Source of the DNA: an uncultured Oscillospiraceae bacterium | GTDB taxonomy: Bacteria > Bacillota > Clostridia > Oscillospirales > Ruminococcaceae | Direction: 5' to 3' | Assembly (NCBI GenBank): GCA_910579175.1 | Contig: CAJTTB010000002.1 | Coordinates: 1-64,000 of the forward strand | Length of the DNA stretch: 64,000 bases | Shown here: positions 15,388-25,334 of the stretch, one piece after another | Position numbering within the stretch: the stretch's first letter is position 1 | Layout of the letters: each line of letters begins with the position of its first letter | Made by a program: the position numbers and the translations under genes | The notes under the pieces: model-generated | Told to the model about the DNA's origin: nothing | Seen by the model: only the letters and a program-made list of their open reading frames with translations | The model's database searches: none

Positions 15388-18009
15388 CTAAGAAAGTGCT
15401 TTAATACTCTGCAACACTTTTTCTAATTTTTCCCGTGCCTTTTGTAATTTTTCTCGTTCTGCCGCTACTACCTTTTCAGGAGCCTTTGAAACAAACTTTT
15501 CATTGGATAGTTTGCCCTCAAACATCTGGATTTCTTTCTCACAGAAAGCCTTTTCTTTATTTAAGCGTTCCAGTTCTTTGTCCTTGTCAATCAATTCACC
15601 CATTGGAATAAAAATTCTAGCAGTATCTGTTACAATCTGCATAGCGTTTTCTATCTGATGTTGTTGTGCAATATAGACTTCAGAAGCAGAAGCCAACTTT
15701 TGAAAGAATGCAGTTCCTTGTGAAAAGACTTCTTCTGCTTGGGTAGCAATATAAACTGCGGCTTTTTTACTTGGTGGAATATTTTTTTCTGCTCTCGCAT
15801 TGCGAATGCCCTTAATGGCATCCATAATTTGTTCAAATTCTTTTTCTTCTCTTTCAAAATATAGACCATCACAATATTCTGGCCATTTTGAAATCATAAT
15901 GGAGTCGCAATCATTTGGAATCGCCTGCCAAATTTCCTCTGTGATAAATGGCATAAATGGATGCAACAGCTTCAAAGTATTTGCCATTAAATAAACCAAT
16001 ACTTTTTGCGCATTTACAGCAGATTGCCCACCATTGGCAATTCTGGTTTTGGTCAATTCAATATACCAATCGCAAAGGATATCCCAAATAAAATCATATA
16101 ATTTTGCCTCTGCAACACCTAGTTCAAATTTATCCAAATTTTCGGTTACTTCTCGAACCAACTGATTGTATTTACTCAATACCCACTTATCTTCTATGGT
16201 TAGTTCCTCTGGAAGTTCTATTTTGGTCACTTCTTCGGACAGATTCATCAAAATAAATCGGGTTGCGTTCCACAACTTATTGGCAAAATTGCGAGAAGCC
16301 TTTACTTTATCATCGGAATAACGCATATCATTTCCCGGTGTATTTCCATTTACTAAGGTAAAGCGCAGTGCATCCGCTCCATAATTTGCAATCACTTCGA
16401 GTGGGTCAATTCCATTTCCCAATGATTTGGACATCTTTCTACCTTCTGCGTCGCGAACCAGTCCATGGAACAATACAGTATTAAATGGTGCTTCACCAGT
16501 GTGTTCCAAAGCAGAGAAAATCATCCTTGCTACCCAGAAGAAAATAATATCATAGCCTGTTACCAATGTGCTAGTGGGATAGAAATACTTTAAATCCTCT
16601 GTTTGATCTGGCCAACCCAAAGTGGAAAATGGCCAGAGTGCAGAACTAAACCAAGTATCAAGTGTATCTTCATCTTGGTGTAGATGATGTCCCCCACATT
16701 TTGGACAAACTTCTGGATCCTGTTTTGCAACAATCAATTCTTCGCAATCATCACAATAATAAGCAGGAATTCTGTGACCCCACCAAAGTTGACGAGAAAT
16801 ACACCAATCCTTGATATTCTCCATCCAATTGTAATAAATTTTATTCATACGTTCTGGAACAAATTTTATTTTCTTTGACTGCACTACTTCGATTGCAGGT
16901 TTCGCCAGTGGTTCCATCTTTACAAACCATTGCTTAGACACTCTGGGTTCTACAGTTGTATCACAGCGGTAACAGATACCTACATTGTGATTATGATCTT
17001 CCACCTTTACTAAAAATCCCTGTTGTTGCAAATCCTCAACAATTGCTTTTCTTGCCTCATAGCGTTCCATACCAGCATATTTTCCACACTCTTTGGTCAT
17101 ATGCGCATCCTCGGTCATGACATTGATCACTGGAAGATTGTGACGCAAACCAACTTCAAAGTCATTTGGGTCATGGGCGGGTGTAATTTTTACCACACCT
17201 GTTCCAAACTCCATTTCAACATATTCATCTGCAACAATGGGAATTTCTCTATTCACCAGTGGAAGAATTAACATCTTACCAATCAAATGTTGATAGCGCT
17301 TGTCCTCTGGATGAACTGCAACAGCAGTATCGCCCAACATGGTTTCTGGTCGGGTCGTTGCCAGTTCCAAATAACCAGAACCATCCGCTAATGGATAACG
17401 CAGATGCCAAAAATGTCCTGCTTGTTCCTCATATTCTACTTCTGCATCAGAAATTGATGTCAAACAGTGTGGGCACCAGTTAATAATGCGCTCACCGCGA
17501 TAGATTAAACCTTTTTCATACAATTTTACAAATACTTCATTGACTGCTTCGTTACAACCTTCGTCTAATGTAAAGCGCTCTCGGGACCAATCGCAAGATG
17601 TGCCCAATTTTTTAAGCTGTTCTACAATTGTTCCCCCATATTCTCTTTTCCAGTCCCAAGCGCGTTTTAAAAAGTCATCACGTCCCAAATCTTCTTTGGT
17701 CAATCCTTCTTTTTTCATTGCCTCTACAATTTTTGCCTCTGTTGCAATGGAAGCATGGTCGGTACCTGGCACCCAAAGTGCAGAATATCCCTGCATTCTC
17801 TTATAGCGAATCAAAATATCCTGTAGTGTTTCATCCAAAGCATGACCCATATGCAGTTTACCCGTGATATTGGGGGGTGGGATTACGATTGTATAGGGTT
17901 CCTTTTTAGAATCTACTTCCGCTTTAAAATATTGATTTTCCATCCAAAATTGATAAATTTTATCTTCAAACTCTTTTGGATCATATACTTTTTGCAGTTC
18001 TTTTTTCAT
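15388..18009 (-). CDS. valS: Valyl-tRNA synthetase
   Basis: An 873-residue class I aminoacyl-tRNA synthetase charging tRNA-Val. The HIGH-equivalent motif is PPPNITGKLHMGHAL (about residues 40-54) and the KMSKS loop is EGRKMSKSLGNG (about 520). The CP1 editing domain lies between them, an anticodon-binding domain follows, and a C-terminal coiled coil (KDKELERLNKEKAFCEKEIQ) ends the protein. The ATG at 18009 has an AGGAGGATATTACCA Shine-Dalgarno. It is preceded by a T-box leader. A tRNA-Val gene lies in the same window. Confidence 0.98.
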   Translation of the reverse strand: MKKELQKVYDPKEFEDKIYQFWMENQYFKAEVDSKKEPYTIVIPPPNITGKLHMGHALDETLQDILIRYKRMQGYSALWVPGTDHASIATEAKIVEAMKKEGLTKEDLGRDDFLKRAWDWKREYGGTIVEQLKKLGTSCDWSRERFTLDEGCNEAVNEVFVKLYEKGLIYRGERIINWCPHCLTSISDAEVEYEEQAGHFWHLRYPLADGSGYLELATTRPETMLGDTAVAVHPEDKRYQHLIGKMLILPLVNREIPIVADEYVEMEFGTGVVKITPAHDPNDFEVGLRHNLPVINVMTEDAHMTKECGKYAGMERYEARKAIVEDLQQQGFLVKVEDHNHNVGICYRCDTTVEPRVSKQWFVKMEPLAKPAIEVVQSKKIKFVPERMNKIYYNWMENIKDWCISRQLWWGHRIPAYYCDDCEELIVAKQDPEVCPKCGGHHLHQDEDTLDTWFSSALWPFSTLGWPDQTEDLKYFYPTSTLVTGYDIIFFWVARMIFSALEHTGEAPFNTVLFHGLVRDAEGRKMSKSLGNGIDPLEVIANYGADALRFTLVNGNTPGNDMRYSDDKVKASRNFANKLWNATRFILMNLSEEVTKIELPEELTIEDKWVLSKYNQLVREVTENLDKFELGVAEAKLYDFIWDILCDWYIELTKTRIANGGQSAVNAQKVLVYLMANTLKLLHPFMPFITEEIWQAIPNDCDSIMISKWPEYCDGLYFEREEKEFEQIMDAIKGIRNARAEKNIPPSKKAAVYIATQAEEVFSQGTAFFQKLASASEVYIAQQHQIENAMQIVTDTARIFIPMGELIDKDKELERLNKEKAFCEKEIQMFEGKLSNEKFVSKAPEKVVAAEREKLQKAREKLEKVLQSIKALS

Positions 18010-18065
18010 TGGTAATATCCTCCTAAATGATCTTATCATCTGCTGATAGTTCTTTTACAATAGAT

Positions 18066-18368
18066 AAAAAAAATTCGCCCAAAGCCTTATGCTTAGGGCG
18101 AACTCATGTCCGTGGTACCACCTAAATTCAGAGAAATTCTCTGCACTTTTATCCATACAGGGAATCAACCCGATATGGCGTTTCTGATAACGGTGAAACT
18201 TCCGTTGAACTCTACTTCGGTATGATATCCGGTTCTATTCAAAGCTCCAAGGCTACTTCCATACAATTTTATCAAGAACTTGCACCAACCGTTCTCTCTC
18301 TAATGATAATGTGTTGTATGTACTCTTCCCCATCACAGCTTTTATCAATTGTTATCTACAGATGTTTT
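18066..18368 (-). promoter_or_regulatory. T-box leader of valS
   Basis: On the minus strand the leader carries the canonical antiterminator sequence GGTGGTACCACGGACAT (around 18108-18124), followed by a terminator hairpin with CGCCCTAAGC/GCTTTGGGCG arms and a T-run (18066-18100). Upstream are Stem I elements including AGAGAGAACGGTTGGTGCAAG. Uncharged tRNA-Val should stabilise the antiterminator and switch on valS-folC. Confidence 0.93.
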
Positions 18369-18374
18369 AGATTT

Positions 18375-18403
18375 ATTATACTGAATCACTTACTATTTGT
18401 CAA
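18375..18403 (-). promoter_or_regulatory. Promoter of the valS T-box transcript
   Basis: Minus strand TTGACA (18398-18403) and TATAAT (18375-18380) with a 17-base spacer. Both hexamers are consensus. Confidence 0.85.
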
Positions 18404-18544
18404 CTGCTTCAACAAATTCTTCTTTTTGTCTTTTGATATTGCTCAATGCTTATTTTTCAAATCATATTACAATCTGTATAAAATATTTCAAGATAAAACT
18501 AATTATCTATTATAAGCAAGCTGATTCTATTCAATATTTCAGAT

Positions 18545-20296
18545 TTACAGCTCATACGCCAGATCTTCTCCAATTTCAAACCGACCCACTAACTGCTTTA
18601 ATAGTTGCGCCTGGCTTGATAGTTCTTCGCTCGCTGCTGCGTTCTGCTCAGAAGTAGCAGAGTTGGTCTGCACAACACTTGAAATCTGGTCGATTCCCAA
18701 AGTCACCTGAGCAATCGCTGCTGCCTGCTCCTGAGATGCTTTAGAAATTTCATGTACCAATTTTGCTGCTTCCTCAGAAGCAATGACAATACGTCCAATA
18801 GACATAGCGGTATCATTTACAATGCCTGTTCCATCCCGCACTGCTTGAACAGTAGCATCAATCAGAGAGGTCGTGTTCTGGGACGCTTCTGCTGATTTAC
18901 TTGCCAGATTGCGGACTTCGTCAGCCACCACAGCAAAGCCTTTGCCCGCTGTACCAGCTCTAGCTGCTTCAACAGCTGCATTCAGGGCGAGAATATTTGT
19001 CTGAAAAGCAATATCTTCTATCGTCTTGATGATTTTGCTGATCTCAGAAGCAGAATTATTGATTTGATTCATTGCAACCGTCATCTGTTCCATCTTCTTT
19101 TTGCCTTCTTCTAGTTCGGTTGCTGTAGTCATCGTCTGTTCGCTGGCCATTTTTGCGTTCTCCGCATTATTTGCTACACGGTCATGTATTTCATTAATTG
19201 TGGCTGCCAGTTGCTCCACAGAAGATGCCTGTTCTGTAGCTCCTTGCGCCAAGGATTGAGCGCCACTAGCTATCTGATCTGAGCCGGTGGATACCTGTAC
19301 AGCACTGGTATCTAATTTTCGCAATATATCATTTAACGTGTAGATCGTATGTTGGAAAGAAGTTTTGATTGGAGCAAAGTCTCCCACATAATCCATGTCT
19401 ACTTCCAAGTTGAGATTACCTCTTTCAAGCTCAGCCAAACAAGTGGATATATTCGCTATATAATCCTGCCAAGTCTTTACAGTTTTTGATAGTGCTCTGG
19501 TCAGATCTCCTATTTCATCCTCAGATTCAAAAATATGAACTTCATCTTTTAGATTTCCCAGACTCAGCTTCTTCAGACGTTCAGATACCTCTTTAATAGG
19601 ATTTGACATACGTTTGGCAATTAGGGAAATCACACCAATGCTTATCAAAAAGACAACCAGACCGGCAGAGCAGATGATCAGCAAAGATAAACATCTAGAT
19701 CTATTGCATGCGTTTAGCTGATCTTGGATAATAGGCATCATATCCTCCTCATAGTTTCCCGTTCCAATATACCAGCCATAAGGTTCAAACTTCCGGACAA
19801 ATCCCCTTTTTGCCTTAGCTTCTGATTCACCTGGTTTCGCGAAATAAAAATCGATAAATCCTCCCCCTGATTTATCACCGGCAGCAATGGTATCCTGCAC
19901 AAAATAATTCCCCTTCGCGTCCGTGGAATTATAACGGTTGGTGCCTTCCACATCTGAATCGATGTGTACGGCATTGGTTCCATCCGCCAGATCAGCCCAA
20001 AAATATCCTGTCCCATTATTGTATCTGGTGGAGCGCACGATATATTTGGCATTCTCCATCGCTTCGTCCTCTGAGATCAGACCACTTTGATATTTGTCGT
20101 ACTCTGCCTGTAGTACCCCAATAATACACTCTACCTGACTCTCAATAATCTGATCCAGCTCTGCTTTTTCGGCAGCAATCACTTTGTCATAGGCAATCAG
20201 CAGAGATATATTGGACAGCAAAGAAAGCAAGAATACGGCTAAAAAGGTAAGAATACCAATGTTTAAGATTAATTTTCCGCGCAGTTTCAGTTTCAT
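18545..20296 (-). CDS. Methyl-accepting chemotaxis protein with sCache domain
   Basis: A 583-residue transmembrane chemoreceptor. Order: cytoplasmic tip, TM1 (about 10-32), an extracellular single Cache_2 domain (about 45-190, with GTGYFWADLADGTNAVHID and EPYGWYIGTGNYEEDM), TM2 (about 200-222), HAMP (about 225-275) and the MCP signalling domain with hairpin tip FQTNILALNAAVEAARAG. sCache domains usually bind small carboxylates or similar metabolites. The ATG at 20296 has GAGGAGTCTTT upstream; the open frame extends 54 codons further without support. Base composition and codon choice (many CTG, CAG, ATC) are visibly richer in G+C than neighbours, and an IS remnant lies just upstream, suggesting acquisition. 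Confidence 0.93.
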   Translation of the reverse strand: MKLKLRGKLILNIGILTFLAVFLLSLLSNISLLIAYDKVIAAEKAELDQIIESQVECIIGVLQAEYDKYQSGLISEDEAMENAKYIVRSTRYNNGTGYFWADLADGTNAVHIDSDVEGTNRYNSTDAKGNYFVQDTIAAGDKSGGGFIDFYFAKPGESEAKAKRGFVRKFEPYGWYIGTGNYEEDMMPIIQDQLNACNRSRCLSLLIICSAGLVVFLISIGVISLIAKRMSNPIKEVSERLKKLSLGNLKDEVHIFESEDEIGDLTRALSKTVKTWQDYIANISTCLAELERGNLNLEVDMDYVGDFAPIKTSFQHTIYTLNDILRKLDTSAVQVSTGSDQIASGAQSLAQGATEQASSVEQLAATINEIHDRVANNAENAKMASEQTMTTATELEEGKKKMEQMTVAMNQINNSASEISKIIKTIEDIAFQTNILALNAAVEAARAGTAGKGFAVVADEVRNLASKSAEASQNTTSLIDATVQAVRDGTGIVNDTAMSIGRIVIASEEAAKLVHEISKASQEQAAAIAQVTLGIDQISSVVQTNSATSEQNAAASEELSSQAQLLKQLVGRFEIGEDLAYEL

Positions 20297-20540
20297 TTTA
20301 AAGACTCCTCTCTTGTTTTGATACTTCGTATTTAAAATTCTTATGTAAACTTTCTGGGATATCTTTTTGAGAGTACAGATCGAAACAACAGAGAGGCAAT
20401 AGGCTAAGATGGATATTTTGATCAATGCTATCTGGAAAATAGACCAGGATATCTGCAAAGGAAATTTTGATACGTAGTAATTAGGTCCTGTTTAAAGAAT
20501 AAATATTGCACCAAATGAGTATCAGTGCGAAAATCGGGAT

Positions 20541-21076
20541 ATGAAACGCTATGAATTAACAAAAGAACAACGGGAACGGGTAAAAAATTTCTGACGATGG
20601 GGCGGACAAAGACCAGAAACTGTATTTCGTAGATTGTTCTCAAATACAGATATAGAGTACCTGTATCAAAGTTCATGAAAGCGCCAACAAATGGGAAAAA
20701 TAGCAGATAAGGCAATTGGATTGGACAAATCTAGTAAAGTTTCTACTATCAGCTGAAAGACACCACGATTTTAGCGATACTGTCAAGTGATTCAAAACAC
20801 AAACCATATTAAAAGACTAGGCTTATGGAGCAAAAATAATTCGTGTTTACATCTTAAAGCAGAGGATTAGCTATGTGATTCCTCCTCAAAGCAACATCTC
20901 CAATCTGTGATTGATAGACCAGCAGTTATCCATTTGATTATATGTTTTATCATAAAAGCAAATGGTTTTACAAAATTGTCACCAGATATGACAAGCTGAT
21001 TGCTTCTTTTCTGGTTTTTGTTTATCTTGCTTTTATTGCTACTTTGTTGATTTTGTCTAACTGCCTCTATTTTTGA
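20541..21076 (+). pseudogene. Decayed IS5-family transposase
   Basis: Fragments in several frames match the order of an IS5/IS427-type DDE transposase. They are MKRYELTKEQRERVKNF (20541), WGGQRPETVFRRLFSNTD, a KAIGLDKSS-like segment near 20715, AYGAKIIRVYILKQRISYVIPPQSNI near 20820-20900, and WFYKIVTRYDKLIASFLVF leading to a stop at 21074-21076. Internal stops, frameshifts and deletions make it inactive. GGTCCTGTTTAAAG near 20484 and the complement of TTTGAAACAAACCC near 21072 are possible worn terminal repeats. Confidence 0.8.
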
Positions 21077-21627
21077 AACAAACCCTAGTTTGCTAGAACG
21101 TTAAAACATTCTTTCATTTCAAAACCAATTTGAAAAATGTCCTAAGCAAGTGATCATACAAAGTTGCTTTAAATGCCTTATAACCGTGCTATTTATTTCA
21201 TTATAATCCATAATGTCCAAAAAGTCTATAATATATTAGATAAAAATTACCTTTTTCCCCAAAAAATTTTTTTATTCTCCTTTTGATGTTTTATCCAATC
21301 GCTTTATCAGATAGAGGATAAGCAACCTCCCGCAAAAGGACAAATTCCCAAAATAAAGCCATTTAACGCAACTGGATGGCTTTACAACACAACTTATTTC
21401 GCCATGATATAATCAAAAATTTAGCATAAATCGCAGTACCAATAGACTCAACAATTCCTTTGAAAAAATATCGTCTGAAATTTAGTTAAAATGTATAAAA
21501 CTCCATTCTAACAACCACGAGAGTAAAATAAATATATCAATCATTTTTTATGATAAACTGTCGATGGCAAACTGACAAGCAACCAAAAATATTTCTTTCT
21601 TTTAATATCTATCAACACACTTTTCAA
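21077..21627. other. Intergenic region after the IS remnant
   Basis: About 550 bases of AT-rich DNA with no convincing gene, ribosome binding site or RNA signature. It may hold further unrecognisable insertion debris. Confidence 0.4.
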
Positions 21628-23010
21628 TTATTTGTGAGATTGATTCCACTCCGACAACTGCGTTAACATTTGGTCCAACTGTTCAAAAGACAACTTATCC
21701 AATTTTTTTTGCTTGGAATAATGCAGTAAATAATAATACTCTGTCAGCTGATGTTTGTTGACTGGAAAGGAGCGCAGTGCCTCTTTGCAAACAATTTCCA
21801 TTGGTGTTTCAAAGGATTTGATAGAAACATCTTTTAAAATAAAATAACGTATCATCAAACCATAACCAAAATCAAAGCGTTCTGCTCCCTGTGGCATTTT
21901 TTGATAGGAATTGTATTCTCTTTTCCAATGTCGCAATGTATAGCGGTTATTTCTCAAATGGCGCTTTTCCACTACAATACTAGATATTGTTTCTATCTTA
22001 TCAGAATAATACTCATTTTGTTCAATCTCTCGCTTACGATTAATAGGTACACGATAAATCTGTTCTCTAATCACCTCGATTAATCTTTGTAGACGTTCAG
22101 AAACCCAATCAATGATAAATTTGCGATAATAAATCAAAAGTGCCACAATCACAATGATAAAAATAATCTGAAAGGGAAATGTAGTTCCTTCCTCTGCCGC
22201 GGGCATAGAAAATACTCCCTGATCATCTGCTGGTGGTTCTATCGTTGTTTCCTCTTCTCCAAAGCGAAACAACCAGCCAATCAATTGCATTAATGCCAAT
22301 AAACAGTCTCTCAAGAAAAGCAATACCCAATTGATTCCCATAACAATCCAGCTGCGAAGTCCAAACCCAATCAAAACAACCGCCAAAATAACAATGAGTA
22401 ATTTCAAATTATAACTTCGTATTTTTTGTGGTAAATCTTTTAACCTGTGCCGTCTTCGCTCCATCATATAGTCAATTTGATATTGATTGCGAATCACTCC
22501 ATAAAGGGACAGTGCAATGACAACATACAATGCCAACAACTCCACTTGATAATCCAATGATAACATCCAACAAGATGCTGCAACCGCCAAACCGGAAACC
22601 ACCGATATGGTAATCATCACACGCCCTATTACATCTTCATAACTTCTAAAATAAGCCCGATTGATTGCCAAATAATAAATGATAGATAATATAAAGTATA
22701 CCAATGCCATCTTCCATTCAAGTGCATTTTGGAAACGGTAAATAAATACCAAAGGCACCAATAAAAATAACATTCTAAATAATTTCGCAATCGGCAAAGA
22801 CAATCTGTCTTTTTGATAAAAATAATCGGTGGAGCAACAAAGCAATAAAGAAAATAGCCCATTTAAAACACCATATAACCAAAGCCAAATGCTTTGTATG
22901 CCCTGTACTCGAAAAAATAATACAGACAACAAGGCACAAAGGGGATAGAAAAAGAAAAACAAGGCAGTAATTGATAAGCCCTTTAATAAATGATAACGAT
23001 TGAATTTCAT
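21628..23010 (-). CDS. DUF4129-type membrane protein
   Basis: A 460-residue integral membrane protein with about eight or nine hydrophobic segments in the first 300 residues. A soluble C-terminal region follows (EYNSYQKMPQGAERFDFGYGLMIRYF), resembling the DUF4129 tail often fused to transglutaminase-like proteins; no transglutaminase core is visible. The ATG at 23010 fits a GAGGGG ribosome binding site inside the end of the preceding gene. It is the third gene of a MoxR-DUF58-DUF4129 operon, which in other Firmicutes is linked to envelope-associated or chaperone functions. The precise role is unknown. Confidence 0.75.
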   Translation of the reverse strand: MKFNRYHLLKGLSITALFFFFYPLCALLSVLFFRVQGIQSIWLWLYGVLNGLFSLLLCCSTDYFYQKDRLSLPIAKLFRMLFLLVPLVFIYRFQNALEWKMALVYFILSIIYYLAINRAYFRSYEDVIGRVMITISVVSGLAVAASCWMLSLDYQVELLALYVVIALSLYGVIRNQYQIDYMMERRRHRLKDLPQKIRSYNLKLLIVILAVVLIGFGLRSWIVMGINWVLLFLRDCLLALMQLIGWLFRFGEEETTIEPPADDQGVFSMPAAEEGTTFPFQIIFIIVIVALLIYYRKFIIDWVSERLQRLIEVIREQIYRVPINRKREIEQNEYYSDKIETISSIVVEKRHLRNNRYTLRHWKREYNSYQKMPQGAERFDFGYGLMIRYFILKDVSIKSFETPMEIVCKEALRSFPVNKHQLTEYYYLLHYSKQKKLDKLSFEQLDQMLTQLSEWNQSHK

Positions 23011-23014
23011 TTGC

Positions 23015-24154
23015 TCACCCCTCTTTTGAATTATCTTCAAAATAATTTGGAAGGCAGAATATTTCACAATCTTCTGCCACGTCCGCAGAATTTATCAAAC
23101 CTGTCACAAAAATTTTCACAAAGGTTCCCTTTCTCTTTTGATTGCGTACAAACTGATAAATGTCCTGATTGAGATAAGCGGTCACCAATACAATATCACT
23201 TGCAGTTAAAACATTGTCCAACTCATTGAGATAAGTTGGAAAGTCATAAGTACTTACCAATTGTAATCGTGCTAAAATACGTTTTAAATCCAATATGTGT
23301 TGTTCGCCCCAATATTCCCCACTTACAACCGAATCACTGCCCTGTCCAGTTTTCCCGTTGACAAATAAGCGCACTGGAATTTGTTGTTGTAATGTATTTT
23401 CAAAAATGGCAGCACAGACGCGTATTGCAGTTTCAATTTCATCTACCCGCCCTACTTCATTCGTTTCAAATTCTTTTGACTGCATATTTAAAATTACACT
23501 CAAACTTTGTTGAGAAGTGCTTTCATTTTCATATACCATCAAACGCTGCTCTTTGACCGAAGCAGCCCAATGAATGCGGTTCATTGGTTCGCGTTGCGTA
23601 TACTCTTGTACGCCTGCAATCCAAAATGGATCTTGCAATAATCTGCGTCTTACAATAACATCCCCTGAAAGATACTTCGGAGAAAAAAAGTCATTTTCCA
23701 GATCCAATGCCTTTGGCAATACCAGTATTTCTGATTTTACTTCTACTGGCTGAGAAAGATTTAAACTACCCAACAAATCAGTAGATACCAAAACAACCTT
23801 CTGTATCTGAAATTCTCCCCGTTTTAAACAGGTAACCTTCCAACTTCGCTGTATCTTCTGATAACTTTTGAGCATAAAAAAACTGGGTACAAATCTAGTT
23901 TTATCTGTTACAACCGACTGCGCACCTGCAAAATCCAACCACTTTGAAGTGGTAATTTCAGATTTTAACCATGGAATGGGCAACCACTTTCGATTGCTGA
24001 TTTCTTCTATCAATTCTACTTCGTCCTGTTCTACCACCTCAGGGGTATTCAAAAAACAGCGATATTCAAATTGAGAATAAGTATATTTTCGATAAAGATA
24101 CTGTTGTAATTTTATTACTGTGATAATCACTAACAGCAAAGCAACAAATTCCAT
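23015..24154 (-). CDS. DUF58 domain protein
   Basis: A 379-residue protein with one N-terminal membrane segment (about 1-20) and a DUF58 region. The family motif appears as REPMNRIHWAASVKEQRLMVYENE (about 195-218), followed by a von Willebrand A-like fold. Partners of MoxR ATPases commonly have this architecture. It starts three bases after the MoxR stop and ends five bases from the next start, so the three genes are one transcript. Confidence 0.88.
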   Translation of the reverse strand: MEFVALLLVIITVIKLQQYLYRKYTYSQFEYRCFLNTPEVVEQDEVELIEEISNRKWLPIPWLKSEITTSKWLDFAGAQSVVTDKTRFVPSFFMLKSYQKIQRSWKVTCLKRGEFQIQKVVLVSTDLLGSLNLSQPVEVKSEILVLPKALDLENDFFSPKYLSGDVIVRRRLLQDPFWIAGVQEYTQREPMNRIHWAASVKEQRLMVYENESTSQQSLSVILNMQSKEFETNEVGRVDEIETAIRVCAAIFENTLQQQIPVRLFVNGKTGQGSDSVVSGEYWGEQHILDLKRILARLQLVSTYDFPTYLNELDNVLTASDIVLVTAYLNQDIYQFVRNQKRKGTFVKIFVTGLINSADVAEDCEIFCLPNYFEDNSKEG

Positions 24155-24156
24155 CG

Positions 24157-25110
24157 CTATCCCTCATATGACTTTACAGCAACTTGTGTTAAAATTTGTC
24201 TGATATATTCTCTTGCCATCTCTCCACTCTGCACCATTTGAAAACCCTTACAGATAATTCTATGGGAAAGAACATCCTCCGCAACCTGTTTGACATCATC
24301 TGGTATCACATAATCCCGACCATGTATGGCAGCAGCAGCCTGAGCAGCTCGAAGAAATGCAATGGAACCACGTGGGCTAACACCCAAACGAATTTTTTCA
24401 TGTTCTCTTGTCGCTTGTACAATTGATAACAAATACTCCTTAATTGATTGTTCTACAAACACCTCTTTCACTTGTTTTTGCGCTTCTAACACTTCTTGTC
24501 TTGTCGCCACTGGTTTTAATTCTTCCAATGGATTTTTTAACAGAAATCCAGACAACATATCCAATTCATTTTCTTTATCTGGATAACCCATACTCAATTT
24601 CACAAAAAAACGGTCAAGCTGTGCTTCTGGTAATGGAAAAGTCCCCTGAATTTCAATTGGGTTTTGTGTTGCAATGACCAAAAACGGAGATGGCATCGAA
24701 TAGGTCATTCCGTCTATAGATGCTTGCCGTTCTTCCATACACTCCAATAAACTGGATTGTGTTCGAGGTGTCGCACGATTGATTTCATCACCCAACAGAA
24801 TATTGGTAAAAATAGAACCCTTTCTAAATTGAAAAGCACCTTCTTTTTGATCATAATAATTGATACCTGTTAAATCAGAAGGCAGCAAATCTGGTGTAAA
24901 CTGTACCCGCTTAAATTCACAATCAATTGATTTAGAAAGTGCCTTTGCCAATGTCGTTTTTCCAGTACCTGGAATATCTTCTAATAAAATATGTCCTGAG
25001 CAAAATAGAGAAAGAATCATTTTTTCAATCACATCATCTTTTCCCTTAATGATTTTACCAATGTTTTCTTTTAACTTTGCTGATAATTGCTCCACCATTG
25101 ACTGTTTCAT
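24157..25110 (-). CDS. MoxR-family AAA+ ATPase
   Basis: A 317-residue AAA+ ATPase predicted to remodel or activate partner proteins. Walker A is LEDIPGTGKTTLAKAL (about 43-52), Walker B is LLGDEINRATPRTQSSLLECMEE (about 108-130), sensor 1 is IATQNPIE (about 150), and the arginine region is PEAQLDRFF. GAGGATAAAAAT precedes the ATG. First gene of the MoxR-DUF58-DUF4129 operon. Confidence 0.93.
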   Translation of the reverse strand: MKQSMVEQLSAKLKENIGKIIKGKDDVIEKMILSLFCSGHILLEDIPGTGKTTLAKALSKSIDCEFKRVQFTPDLLPSDLTGINYYDQKEGAFQFRKGSIFTNILLGDEINRATPRTQSSLLECMEERQASIDGMTYSMPSPFLVIATQNPIEIQGTFPLPEAQLDRFFVKLSMGYPDKENELDMLSGFLLKNPLEELKPVATRQEVLEAQKQVKEVFVEQSIKEYLLSIVQATREHEKIRLGVSPRGSIAFLRAAQAAAAIHGRDYVIPDDVKQVAEDVLSHRIICKGFQMVQSGEMAREYIRQILTQVAVKSYEG

Positions 25111-25279
25111 ATTTTTATCCTCTTTTCTTTGAATTACTACAAAATTACTATCATTTCAGGAACGATTTTGACATTTCGCGCTACAACAATTGACAAATTT
25201 ATCTGGAAATATAATAATTTTATTTGGAATCCTATTTGGGATTCAGCCGTTTTTATCTACATACTTTGATACATTTTTT

Positions 25280-25317
25280 CAAAGAGAGCTATTGCAGTTT
25301 GCAATAGCTCTCTTTGT
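25280..25317 (-). terminator. Hairpin after ilvA
   Basis: A perfect 17-bp inverted repeat, CAAAGAGAGCTATTGCA and its complement, lies 18 bases after the ilvA stop. The T-run is poor, so it may act as a terminator or as an mRNA 3'-end stabiliser. Confidence 0.65.
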
Positions 25318-25334
25318 GGTATCTTAAAACGATA

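Noticed and set aside
18222..18657. Plus-strand frames over the valS leader and MCP end
   Set aside because: They lie antisense to a T-box leader and to the chemoreceptor 3' end and have no ribosome binding sites.
20428..20715. Minus-strand 95-aa frame
   Set aside because: It lies across the IS5-type remnant whose fragments read on the plus strand; it has no ribosome binding site or family pattern.
23015..24154. Transglutaminase gene in the MoxR operon
   Set aside because: Neither the DUF58 protein nor the membrane protein after it shows a Cys-His-Asp transglutaminase core.
25280..25317. Attachment site or operator at the perfect 17-bp inverted repeat
   Set aside because: Its position directly after the ilvA stop is better explained by a 3'-end hairpin.
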